Shown here: positions 1 to 7,105 of the stretch, in pieces
Layout of the letters: every line of letters starts with the position of its first letter
Position numbering within the stretch: position 1 is the stretch's first letter
Assembly (NCBI GenBank): GCA_027578815.1
Contig: JANBTH010000660.1
Span: 1 to 12,998 of the forward strand
Reading direction: 5' to 3'
DNA: 12,998 nt
Source of the DNA: Coemansia sp. RSA 1804
Taxonomy: Eukaryota; Kickxellomycota; Kickxellomycetes; Kickxellales; Kickxellaceae
Notes under the pieces: generated by a model
Databases searched by the model: none
The model's input: the letters and a program-made list of their open reading frames with translations, nothing else
Told to the model about the DNA's origin: nothing
Position numbers and translations under genes: made by a program

Positions 1-14
1 ACCCCAGGCTTTTA

Positions 15-653
15 CTATCCAGTCATATCGCGCTTGCGCCCACGCTGACGCACATCATCCAGGCGACGCAGAACAGACTTTGCCATGTCGCTGCTGTCGT
101 ATGCATCGAGGACTAATGTGAAGAGCTGAGTTGAGTTGGGATGTGTGCTGATAAAGGCCCGCTCAAGAACATACAGATCCACGGCCTTGTCTTCGGCACT
201 AGATGATATCTGGCTGAGACCAAAGTCAATGAGAACAACCTCACCGTCCTTGTCTATAATCATGTTTGACGTGGTCAGATCTCCATGGACAATGCTGTGG
301 CAGTGCATGGTGTGCAAAATTCTTCCAACGGCAAGCATGTACTCCTTCTCCTTGTCCTCATTGTCATTGCACAGAATCCACTCCTTCAACGTCTGACCGT
401 CAATGTATTGCATGTACAGCGTGGCACTCTCTTTTTCCTGTCGCACTACCTCCGGCACACGGATGCCGTGCTCACGACACCGCTTAAGGCTCCGTACCTC
501 TTGATTGAGTCGACCCCGAGTGAGCTTCTTGTCGAGCTCCGGGTGGCGGTATGTTTTAGAGAAGCGCTGCTTTGCAACAACTGGCTTTCCGTCAATTGTC
601 GATTTGTACACGCGAGCCTCTGCTCCCTGTTTGATAAGTATCTGTTCAGACAT
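15..653 (-). CDS. BUD32: Bud32/PRPK (TP53RK) atypical kinase of the KEOPS complex
   Basis: This small atypical protein kinase/ATPase of the KEOPS (EKC) complex works with Kae1, Cgi121 and Pcc1 in N6-threonylcarbamoyl (t6A) modification of tRNAs decoding ANN codons. Its 212 residues are a normal length. Visible motifs are a glycine-poor ATP loop (QGAEARVYK, 9-17), the ATP-site lysine at about K28 in VVAKQR, the family signature YRHPELD (35-41), the catalytic loop HGDLTTSN (D125, N130) and the metal-binding DFG (D143). It ends in the basic tail RQRGRKR followed by MTG, the conserved Bud32 C-terminus thought to matter for catalysis, so the gene is complete although it stops 15 bases from the window edge. 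The ATG at 651-653 is preceded in frame by a stop at 702-704. The identification is very secure. Confidence 0.96.
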   Translation of the reverse strand: MSEQILIKQGAEARVYKSTIDGKPVVAKQRFSKTYRHPELDKKLTRGRLNQEVRSLKRCREHGIRVPEVVRQEKESATLYMQYIDGQTLKEWILCNDNEDKEKEYMLAVGRILHTMHCHSIVHGDLTTSNMIIDKDGEVVLIDFGLSQISSSAEDKAVDLYVLERAFISTHPNSTQLFTLVLDAYDSSDMAKSVLRRLDDVRQRGRKRDMTG

Positions 654-857
654 GCTCTCGCTTTTGCCAAAAGAAAGGAAATTAATAAGATTGAAAAAGC
701 ACTAAAAACATTATGTCGAAACATAATATGAAAAAGTGGTGATGATGATGAAACTGATTTATTTGTTAAAAGAGCATGGCAGGGGTTTTGGGAAATGCAG
801 TGTTGGATTCATTTACTCGTTAGACTGTGGATTTCATCAAGAAATCGTTGTAAAATG
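654..857 (-). other. KNL1 3' flank / BUD32 promoter spacer
   Basis: This 204-bp spacer sits between two minus-strand genes and must hold the KNL1 3' end and the BUD32 promoter and leader. It is AT-rich, contains a short GAT run near 740-750, and carries one AATAAA hexamer on the minus strand (listed separately). No open frame or RNA gene is visible. Confidence 0.5.
758..763 (-). terminator. Candidate polyadenylation signal for KNL1
   Basis: AATAAA reads on the minus strand here (TTTATT on plus), about 95 nt after the KNL1 stop codon, a plausible distance for a 3' end signal. I found no AATAAA at a comparable position after the other genes, so they probably use degenerate signals. The hexamer alone is weak evidence in AT-rich DNA. 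Confidence 0.4.
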
Positions 858-3800
858 CTAATACGACTCCATACACGCCTCAAGATGTTGATAAATGGAC
901 AGTAATGGAGATGCAGAGTCAATAACACAGGCATTCAAACAACCCCTCAGCTTCTCCTGGTCAACGTTGCCATACACAGCCTCTGTTGACCAGTCAAACT
1001 CGGGCTCTGAATGCAATGTCTTGTAACTCTCCACGCTTTTCAGTGGCACATGGAGGTAGAACCGTCGCCGCAGTTCCTTTGAGAAAAGCTGCATTCGTAC
1101 TTGGATTCCGTCGTTGCAAAAGACATCGACAAAGGTGTGACGCTTGACTCTCTTGACATCGTCCAAAAGGTCGTTAAGAATCGCGTTGAGCCTCATGATT
1201 GAGATGGCGTACTGTCTGAGAGTCAGATTGTCTCTATTTATGGCATCGCGCACAATTGCATTCCAGTTAATGTCCGGATGAAGCGATGTGAACTCTGCCG
1301 CACCATCCAAGTGTAGTTTGGAAAATTTGTCATACACAAACTCGCAGCTGCTCTCTGACACATCCGCCAGCTGAAGCCCATTGATTGCAAGAAGAAGCTT
1401 TTGAGCGCTTTTCTTTTCCGTAACTTGCCGATCGAATGAAGAATTTGTGGTCTGAAGAGCCCGGATCTCACAGCTTAGTTGGTCCGCCTTTGCGCTTGTC
1501 TCTTCACGCATGCTCTTAATAGCGGCAAGCTTTTCTCGAAGTTCCTTGGTTTCTACCGACAATCTGCCTGTATTTCCAGCAGATGATTCTTCCGCAATTC
1601 GGCTCTTTAGCTTTGCTAAGCGCATGACTAGCTCGTCCTTGCGTTCTAGTAGAACCTCATTGGCTTCAGAGAAAAATGCAACCTTTTGTCCAAAATCCGT
1701 GATTGCGGCATCTTCTAGACGACTAATGGCCTGGTCGGACTCAAACAGAGACACAAGAGACGAGCAGTATTCCAGTCTAGCTGTGAGCTTTGCCTTCCGA
1801 TACAGAGGTTCGAACTTCGCATCAACAACAGTCATCTCGGCAGCATCAGCGGATATCTGAGGAATATGTTGTTGATAGCGGTAGGCATTGTAGATGTCAA
1901 ACACAAGACCAGCTTTGGCCTGATCAGCCAGTATTGAAGACCCAGGTGACTTAGGATATGGCAGATCTTGCATCTCCAGCGGGATATGTGGCAGCGGATC
2001 AAGCTCAAATACAGACGCCGCATCTGCCTTGATGCTTTTGCCAATCTTACTATCGCTGCCTGTATAGAATGGATTCGATGAGCTGCTAGTCAAGGGGCTA
2101 GTTTTCTTTGCTGGAGCGTGTGATGCTCCAGGTAAATGAAGTGGCAAAGGCGTTCCTTGAGTGCCGAGCGCTCTATGGACTGGAGTTTTGGATGTCACAC
2201 TTCTACGGCTGCTGCTGGCTCTCTGCGATGTGCTCAAAACTCCAGGCGTAGAAGGATGTCTTCTAGGTGTCGCCATCACCGGGGTTGCTGCTGGACTTGG
2301 AGAGGAAGCAATACTAGCGATTTGCAAAACTGCTCTTGCTGCCGGAGAAAGTGCCTGGCTCTGTCGGTTGACAGACTGCGGCATGGCTTTGGGCGACGAA
2401 TGCGCGAACAGCGCCGAAAGTGCTTCCGCTGTGCCTTCTGAGTAAAAGACACTCGATATATCAACAGGAGTGCTGAGCATGCCATTTCCAAAAGCGGAAC
2501 TAGCTGGTGTTCTAGCAGGTGTTCTTTGGATTACAGCCCTGGACCCATTGGGGGTTGAGAAAGCCCCTACTGAAGATTGCTGTTGCTGCTGTGGGAGAAT
2601 TGAAGGCAGTTGTAAGATATCAAATAGTCCAAAGTTGCTGTTATGAGGAGCACCATTTGGCACATCGGTACCTTGGTTTTCTGTGACCTCTGGGACGGGA
2701 TTGCTTTGCAGTGCCACGATATCCCTGGATACCACTCCAGTCAGCTCCATTGTGATTGCATCCTCATTGATGTTGTCATCATCGCTCGAGTCGACATCCA
2801 TCTCGTACTCAGGAAGAGATGCACCATTTGCTCCTGTACGGCTGTCATTTGCACTAAAGGCAGGCCTTACAGACAGCGTAGTATCAGGCTGGATAGTAGT
2901 GTCTCTGTCGTAAATGTCTTCCATTCCGACAGACGGATCTACACGAGTGTAATCCAGCTCCATAGTGTTCTGAATATTCCCATTAGGCGACTCTGGCTGC
3001 TGTTGCTGCTGCTGATGTGACTGTGACTGCGGGTGTTGAGAAAACTGTAGTATAATGTTGTCAAGAAGACTTGTGTCTTGACTGGCAGTATTGCTTTGCA
3101 AAAGTGCATTTAGTATCTGCTCCGTGTTTGTATTCGAAACTAGTTGTGTTCCACTAGCGATAAGGTTACTCAGACTTGAGCTCTGAACAGATTGATCGTG
3201 GCGTGCGTCTCTAGCATTCAAACCGCCGCCAGATATGCTGATACTGGTACCCAGGTCATTGTCGCTGTCTCCATCGTCAATTGCGCCCATATCAACAGTG
3301 CCAGTGAGCTCCATGGTGACCGCATCGTCTTCGCCGTCATCATCGTCAAGGCTATCTTCATCAACATCGTCATCTTCATCGAGGATATTCGCATAGTTCT
3401 GTTGCTGAGCAGAGCCAGAATGTCCGGCAGAGAATACCGCTTGAACAAAAGGAACAGCAGAAGTTGCATTGGGATTGGTATGGTCATCGGCCTCACTTGT
3501 CGCAAATGAGCCCTCGCTGCTATATGCAGAGCCTGACATGTCTGAATTACGAACAGAGACATCAAAACTGCCATTACTATTCATCGACGTGTCATCGATT
3601 GTTGACAGAGCGCCCAGATTGAAGCCAACCATGCCTGTCTGCGACGAAAGATCAGGCATCACATAGCTGTTGCTTGCTTGTGGGTTTACCTGTTTCTCGT
3701 CGGGTGCTTCAAACATGCGCACATGAGCTGTAGGCGCAAAGCTTACTCTTCTGCCCAATGATTTGCGGTTCCTTTGAGGGTCAACAGGCTTTTCCACTAC

Positions 3801-4062
3801 TGCCTCGACAAACGGCGCGTCCTTAAGTATGCTCACGGGTAATGCCGATTGTTCCTATAGAGCGATGGTTTTATTACAATAAATACATAGACAAAGAGCA
3901 GTTGGAGTTAGTCTGTTGAGCTGTGTTAGAGCAAACAAAACAGTTGGTAGCTAGTGTTCAGTTAGTCTAATGCTTTGCGTCAACTTCACGTACATTAGTC
4001 TTCAGACGCTTTGGCGATCCGCCATCGGCGTCTATATCTCTTGCGTATACTGATGGGTCCAT
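858..4062 (-). CDS. SPC105: KNL1/Spc105/Spc7 kinetochore scaffold, two exons (4062-3994, 3854-858)
   Basis: This is the large KMN-network subunit. It docks PP1 and, when its MELT motifs are phosphorylated by Mps1, recruits Bub3-Bub1 for the spindle checkpoint. The proposed protein is 1021 residues. In order it has PP1 motifs SILK (31-34) and RVSF (59-62); MELT at 204-207 and 392-395 plus MELD at 321-324; acidic runs at about 182-200 and 373-389; polyQ at 304-309 and 445-449; an S/T-P-rich basic stretch at about 460-615; coiled coil at about 764-844; and a C-terminal RWD-like region at about 854-1014 that should bind Mis12. The long open frame begins at GTG (3836) with no in-frame ATG before the upstream TAG at 3857-3855, so a single-exon start fails. 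A 23-codon exon with ATG at 4062 and donor GTACGT joins in phase 0. The family is certain; the first exon is inferred. Confidence 0.9.
2577..2591 (-). repeat. SPC105: Second CAG/CAA polyglutamine tract in KNL1
   Basis: Five glutamine codons in mixed CAG/CAA form follow a short hydrophobic segment and a proline. This is ordinary low complexity in a disordered linker. Confidence 0.8.
2739..2750 (-). other. SPC105: MELT motif 3 of KNL1
   Basis: M-E-L-T (residues 392-395) occurs in A-I-T-M-E-L-T-G-V-V, nearly the same as motif 1 and again after an acidic stretch with D-S-S-D-D-D. The shared flanks suggest the two units arose by duplication. Confidence 0.85.
2952..2963 (-). other. SPC105: Degenerate MELT-like motif 2 of KNL1 (MELD)
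   Basis: M-E-L-D-Y-T (residues 321-326) resembles the MELT core but has aspartate at the phosphorylated position. It may be a constitutive phosphomimetic, a decayed repeat, or functional through the nearby threonine. Only the resemblance is visible. Confidence 0.5.
2997..3014 (-). repeat. SPC105: Short CAG/CAA polyglutamine tract in KNL1
   Basis: Six consecutive glutamine codons (five CAG, one CAA) lie in the disordered middle region. The mixed codons limit slippage. A local sequence rich in S, Q and H precedes it. Confidence 0.85.
3303..3314 (-). other. SPC105: MELT motif 1 of KNL1
   Basis: M-E-L-T (residues 204-207 of the spliced model) sits in the context A-V-T-M-E-L-T-G, directly after an acidic run of roughly 18 residues. 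It is a canonical Mps1 target and Bub3-binding motif. Confidence 0.85.
3738..3749 (-). other. SPC105: RVSF motif, primary PP1-docking site of KNL1
   Basis: The residues G-R-R-V-S-F-A-P form a canonical RVxF PP1 site with preceding basic residues. In known KNL1 proteins Aurora B phosphorylation around this motif blocks PP1 binding, and the serine inside RVSF with arginines before it fits that switch. Confidence 0.9.
3822..3833 (-). other. SPC105: SILK motif, PP1-docking site of KNL1
   Basis: Codons for S-I-L-K directly follow the GTG at which the open frame begins. In animal and fungal KNL1 proteins a SILK motif lies N-terminal of the RVSF motif and helps bind protein phosphatase 1. Here the spacing to RVSF is 24 residues. 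Its position at the edge of the open frame argues that coding sequence continues upstream. Confidence 0.8.
3855..3993 (-). other. SPC105: Predicted intron 1 of KNL1/SPC105 (139 nt, phase 0)
   Basis: On the minus strand the donor is AAT|GTACGT at 3993 and the acceptor is CTATAG|GAA ending at 3855. Three CTAAC branch-point-like motifs lie inside. Both flanking exons are in phase 0, so splicing preserves the frame into the SILK motif. A nearer acceptor-like ACAG (around 3920) gives a frame that runs into TAG at 3857-3855, so it cannot replace the distal acceptor. A weaker alternative donor, GTATAC after the fourth codon, is also in phase 0. Confidence 0.7.
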
Positions 4063-4428
4063 GGATACGGGTATCGCCCTATCTATTGAGGGTATAAGGA
4101 GGTGCTATTCAAAGATAGATGTGGTAGAGGAGGGGACAATGCTAATAGTAGATACGGTTGCAGGGAGGCGCTTTGGGCTGTTGTTTTGAAAACAAAAAGA
4201 TGGAAAAGAATGAAAAAAGAAAAATAAAGAAAGAAAGAGAGAAACAGTTTCTACGGATTAGTATTTCCTCCCCCAAGTGAAAACGCAACCAAACAGTGAA
4301 ACGCATTTTTAACGTAAACAAAGCCTGAAATCTGTTTTTTTTTCACGCTGTTTCGCCCTCATTTTGAATCGGCTCGAGCCATCGAGCTGAACTTGGCCTT
4401 GGAAACCGCTGAATCTTACATGCGCAAG
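4063..4428 (-). promoter_or_regulatory. RPP1 3' flank and KNL1 promoter/leader region
   Basis: This 366-bp stretch contains no gene. On the plus strand it holds a purine-rich tract at about 4188-4244 (pyrimidine-rich on the KNL1 sense strand) and a run of nine T at 4335-4343. The KNL1 frame has an in-frame stop at 4107-4105 upstream of its ATG and no intervening ATG, which fixes the first exon's 5' limit. I see no TATA box and no MluI-type cell-cycle box (ACGCGT) here. The pyrimidine tract is the likeliest promoter element, by analogy with CT-rich fungal promoters. Confidence 0.4.
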
Positions 4429-5307
4429 TCATACCCGCGGTTTCTTTGGCTTGGGTTCGGCGCTGTTGTCGCCTGCTTCCGGCGCGCTTCTGACAGAGAT
4501 AACAGCCTTCAGCGTGCTTGCGCGTGTGAAGGCGTGCATAAGCACTGCTCTTGCATGTGTGCTCAGAGCGCGCTTTGAAAGATCGCTGTTCAGTTGAAGA
4601 GCCTCGCCAAGAGCCGCTATGTCGTATGGCGTGCGCATGTCAAAGGGCTTGGTGGCGCCGCTCGTCCAAACAATGCCCTTGCCCCGGGTAATCCGCACAA
4701 TGCTGCTCGCATTGCTTACCCATTGCTGCCGCGTCAACGAGTCCGTAAGCGCGGGCGCATAGGATATTTCAAATGCATGTCCAGAGGCCAGTGCTTGGCC
4801 TGCTGGCTTGTGTTTGACAAAGAATCCCCAGCGACTAGCCATGTCCAGCGAAATCAGGTCAACCGTATCCCATGAGCCTCCAATAGCTGCAAGCAGAAGC
4901 TTTTCCGAGGTGGGTCGCACTGCCACAACATCATACTCGTTTGCCAGTCCTCCACCGCTGCTTGAGATGCTCAGGCCGTGTGAGGCGTCGCTAACCACCA
5001 ATGTCAGTCTGCGCAACACACGAATATGGTCTCGTGGAACCCGCCCAGCAACATTACTGCTTATGCGAGCCCCGGTTTCTCGGTCCCAACTATACACTGC
5101 GCCGCTTATGGAAGGCACAGATTTCCAGACATTAATGTGTTCGGATGTCAGCTTTCCATGGATAGTTTGGTTTAAAGCAACAACGTTGTATCCATACGTA
5201 CGAGCCTGCTCTATTGTCTGTGCAATATGTGTCCAGTTCTGATTGCTAACTTGCCCACCAGCTCGACCTGCGCTCTCAGGCAGAGCAATGTTCAGATCGT
5301 AGAACAT
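4429..5307 (-). CDS. RPP1: RNase P/MRP protein subunit Rpp1 (Rpp30 family)
   Basis: This protein subunit of nuclear RNase P and RNase MRP helps remove tRNA 5' leaders and process pre-rRNA. The fold is expected to be a TIM-like barrel of the PHP/RNase P p30 family. The frame is open to a GTG at 5376, but the first ATG is at 5307 and gives the family-typical N-terminus MFYDLNI, so I start there (292 residues). Further conserved stretches are the YDVVAVRPTSEKLL strand, DLISLDM, HAFEISYAPAL with following D-S-L-T-R, and the TRGKGIVWTSGA strand followed by a P-Y-D-I-A-A-L-G helix. The C-terminus is disordered and basic (KPKKPRV), a possible nuclear localisation signal. It lies between RPC17 and KNL1 on the same strand. 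The identification is secure. Confidence 0.93.
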   Translation of the reverse strand: MFYDLNIALPESAGRAGGQVSNQNWTHIAQTIEQARTYGYNVVALNQTIHGKLTSEHINVWKSVPSISGAVYSWDRETGARISSNVAGRVPRDHIRVLRRLTLVVSDASHGLSISSSGGGLANEYDVVAVRPTSEKLLLAAIGGSWDTVDLISLDMASRWGFFVKHKPAGQALASGHAFEISYAPALTDSLTRQQWVSNASSIVRITRGKGIVWTSGATKPFDMRTPYDIAALGEALQLNSDLSKRALSTHARAVLMHAFTRASTLKAVISVRSAPEAGDNSAEPKPKKPRV

Positions 5308-5578
5308 CCCAGCCCCTTCTACCGGATCACCTGGTCTCCACTTGACTTGCTTTCTTTGCTTTTTGAGTTTTTGCACGCAAAAATCTATAACAAAAGTAAA
5401 TACTTAAATTAAGCAAGCAGACATAACAGAACTGAGATTTATACACAAAACGCCAGAGTATCTTTTTCTCCCCACAGAAAATTGCTAAAAATTACTTTTA
5501 TATGACACACTTCAAAAAGCGCAAAAAGCCTGGCTATTTTGGCATGCCACCACCCTAATCACATGATGGCAGAGATTA
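5308..5578 (-). promoter_or_regulatory. RPC17 3' flank and RPP1 promoter/leader
   Basis: This 271-bp spacer is AT-rich around 5380-5510. The part next to RPP1 (5308-5376) stays open in the RPP1 frame but has no ATG, so it is read as leader. No AATAAA on the minus strand, TATA box or RNA gene is evident. Confidence 0.4.
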
Positions 5579-6058
5579 TTAGGAAAGGTCGTCTTGGGTT
5601 TCCACATCCATGGGTGCTCCATTCCCGTTTTCCTTGGACGTTTCGTCTCCGTCATCCTCGGCAGCTTCGTCATGCTCGTCCTGAGGCAGGGCCGACAAAA
5701 TAAGCTCTATCAGCTCGTCCAAGCCCTCAATCGTGAATCTTTCACCACATTCCTCAATAATAAGATGAAGCTCCACAGGTGTCTTTGGACGCAGGTTAAT
5801 TATCTGTAGCACCTCGGCCTTTGTCAGGTCGTACGCCATAAGCAGTTCTTTTATTTGGGATATCTGTTCGCTTGACTGTGTCACGCATGGGGAGTCGTTC
5901 AAGTACTGCAATGCCTCGAACTGTAATGTTGTTACGTTTTCAGGATACTTTATGTCTTCAGCCACCTTTGCAGCCTTGTGCCGGTCCTCCTCTTCCTTCA
6001 GCACAATGTAAACCTCATGGTTTGTAAGAAGTGCCTCTTGACGATCAAGAACCTCCAT
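5579..6058 (-). CDS. RPC17: RNA polymerase III subunit RPC9 (Rpc17, CRCP homologue)
   Basis: This subunit of the RNA polymerase III stalk pairs with Rpc25 (RPC8) and contacts TFIIIB during initiation at tRNA and 5S genes. The protein is 159 residues, close to the usual 140-160. It opens with MEVLDRQEALLTNHEVYIVL, matching the family pattern of alanine, leucine, asparagine and Y-E/H-E-V near residues 9-17. The HRDC-like core contains L-T-K-A-E-V-L-Q-I-I-N-L-R-P-K-T-P-V-E-L followed by IIEECGERF and a closing amphipathic helix. The tail from about residue 126 is acidic and disordered. The ATG at 6058 is preceded by an in-frame TAG three to five bases upstream, so no longer form exists without splicing. 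RPP1, the next gene downstream, also serves tRNA production. Confidence 0.93.
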   Translation of the reverse strand: MEVLDRQEALLTNHEVYIVLKEEEDRHKAAKVAEDIKYPENVTTLQFEALQYLNDSPCVTQSSEQISQIKELLMAYDLTKAEVLQIINLRPKTPVELHLIIEECGERFTIEGLDELIELILSALPQDEHDEAAEDDGDETSKENGNGAPMDVETQDDLS

Positions 6059-6406
6059 TTGCTATATATGTATGTATCAATGGCTCGCTTATTGTGGGTG
6101 CACAGTCACCGACCTGGGGAACGTCAGTCCAAAAAGCCTTGTGCAGAAACAAAAAAAGGGAGATACAGAAAAGATTGAAACGCAGTTTTCAAAACAGGTT
6201 TTAAAAGTATAGCCCAAGCAATATAGTCATGTGAGTGTTGCGATGACTTATGGTGCGCTGAATATAGCGCTTGTAGCAGCGCCAACAAAGAGAACAACAA
6301 CATATTACAGCACTATGTGGTATTTGGTATTGAGTTAACGATAGTATTGAAAAGTAAGAATTTGGCGTGTGGTAAGACCAGGCCAAACAATGCAAAAAGG
6401 AACATA
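6059..6406 (-). promoter_or_regulatory. VMA9 3' flank and RPC17 promoter/leader
   Basis: This 348-bp spacer contains no gene that I can support; a 64-codon frame inside it has no recognisable features. On the minus strand the RPC17 ATG is directly preceded by ACATACATATATAG, which could be a TATA-like stretch or, read as RNA, a 3' splice acceptor of a leader intron. No AATAAA for VMA9 is seen. No tRNA-like A or B box is present. Confidence 0.4.
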
Positions 6407-6622
6407 CTAGAATTCTATCCTCAGGTTATCGCGCTTTGGTATGATAATTGGATGAAGCTGTGCTAGATACGTAATTGCCCACATTAGATAGCAGCAGGCA
6501 AGCGAGAGAATTGTGCATGTCCGCCATAGAGTAGGATCCGACATGCCCTTGAAGGCAAATAATACGCCAACACAAATGCCAACTATAAGCGCACCTATCC
6601 AGAATACAAGAACGCCACCCAT
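6407..6622 (-). CDS. VMA9: V-type H+-ATPase V0 subunit e (Vma9)
   Basis: This tiny membrane subunit of the V0 proton-translocating sector of vacuolar ATPase is needed for enzyme assembly on endomembranes. At 71 residues it has the family length (about 70-80). Two hydrophobic helices span roughly residues 3-25 and 33-55. Between them the M-S-D-P-T-L-W-R-T segment parallels the Vma9 loop. The helix-2 end LMWAITYLAQLHP and the closing R-D-N-L-R-I-E-F match the conserved Vma9 C-terminal region. The ATG at 6622 is the natural start, with only eight nucleotides between the first methionine and a TATATA run. It lies head-to-head with BNA5 across a 483-bp spacer. Short membrane proteins of this type are easily missed, but the motif match is strong. 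Confidence 0.92.
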   Translation of the reverse strand: MGGVLVFWIGALIVGICVGVLFAFKGMSDPTLWRTCTILSLACCYLMWAITYLAQLHPIIIPKRDNLRIEF

Positions 6623-6750
6623 CGTATATATAACTACGCTATTGTTTCCACCGTGTGACGGAATCTGTCTTTAGCTATGCGAGATGAGAATGGCCTGACT
6701 GTGGTCGACGCTCTGAATTAAAGATGCACTCCTTTCTTTATCTGTTAGCG

Positions 6751-6755
6751 CCAAT
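6751..6755 (+). promoter_or_regulatory. CCAAT box
   Basis: A CCAAT pentamer lies about 130 bp from the VMA9 ATG and 350 bp from the BNA5 ATG. Fungal HAP complexes bind CCAAT and often regulate respiratory or iron-linked genes. A five-base match may be chance. Confidence 0.3.
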
Positions 6756-6904
6756 ACTCTTGCTAATTGTCAAAGAAGAAAGGGGCAAAGGCAACAACCG
6801 AATCAGAAGCAACAATAGTGAAAGTACAAAAAATACAAAGTAGTATATAGAGAAGAAAAAAGAAATGAAAGTTTAGATTTACCCTTTAAAAGCCATTGCA
6901 ATAG

Positions 6905-6912
6905 TGACGTAA
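6905..6912 (+). promoter_or_regulatory. TGACGTAA, CRE/ATF-like element
   Basis: This octamer matches sites bound by fungal bZIP proteins of the ATF/CREB group. It lies about 195 bp upstream of the BNA5 ATG, a plausible promoter distance. No factor can be assigned from sequence. Confidence 0.35.
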
Positions 6913-7105
6913 AAAAGCTCTCTTTGTGACTTTGCCACTCTTGCATTTTCTTTTCTTTTCTAGTTTACTGACCAGCGGATATCTGTAGACTTTTTATTTT
7001 CGATCGACCAACGACGACTAGATACCTTTAATTTTGTGCTGTTGCTCTTTCTTCGTCGTCTTCTTCTCACCACTCACTTTGTTGGTAGACAGACCCCTCT
7101 CAGAT

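Larger units (their letters stand above)
6623..7105. promoter_or_regulatory. Divergent promoter region between VMA9 and BNA5
   Basis: Both flanking genes are transcribed away from this 483-bp stretch, so it should contain both promoters. On the plus strand I see a CCAAT box at 6751-6755, an AGGGG stress-element core at 6781-6785, TGACGTAA (CRE/ATF-like) at 6905-6912, and a CT-rich tract ending in TTTTCTAG at about 6947-6962. That tract could be a fungal CT-box or the 3' splice site of a leader intron. Near VMA9 there is only a TATATA run beside the ATG. No open frame of interest occurs apart from the non-ATG 5' extension of BNA5. The element assignments rest on motif matches only. Confidence 0.5.

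Noticed and set aside
285..731. 148-codon plus-strand frame over BUD32
   Set aside because: It is antisense to a clearly conserved kinase, has no recognisable domain, and its codon pattern is a shadow of BUD32.
741..750. GATGATGATG short repeat as a microsatellite
   Set aside because: Only three copies, too short to matter.
1807..1815. GGTTCGAAC, tRNA B-box-like
   Set aside because: It lies within KNL1 coding sequence with no A box or cloverleaf nearby.
3834..3836. GTG as the translation start of KNL1
   Set aside because: Eukaryotic nuclear genes rarely start at GTG, and an in-phase spliced ATG exon is available.
4371..4380. GGCTCGAGCC perfect palindrome as a terminator hairpin or protein site
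   Set aside because: It is ten bases without a loop, and eukaryotic terminators are not of this form. It is probably chance.
4808..5242. 144-codon plus-strand frame over RPP1
   Set aside because: It lies entirely antisense to conserved RPP1 codons and has no family motif.
6201..6395. 64-codon minus-strand frame between VMA9 and RPC17 as a small gene
   Set aside because: It has no recognisable motif, and the spacer is fully accounted for as a 3' flank and promoter.
7034..7105. TTG-initiated N-terminal extension of kynureninase as a signal peptide
   Set aside because: The extension looks hydrophobic but begins at TTG; the ATG at 7106 has good context and gives the family-typical length.
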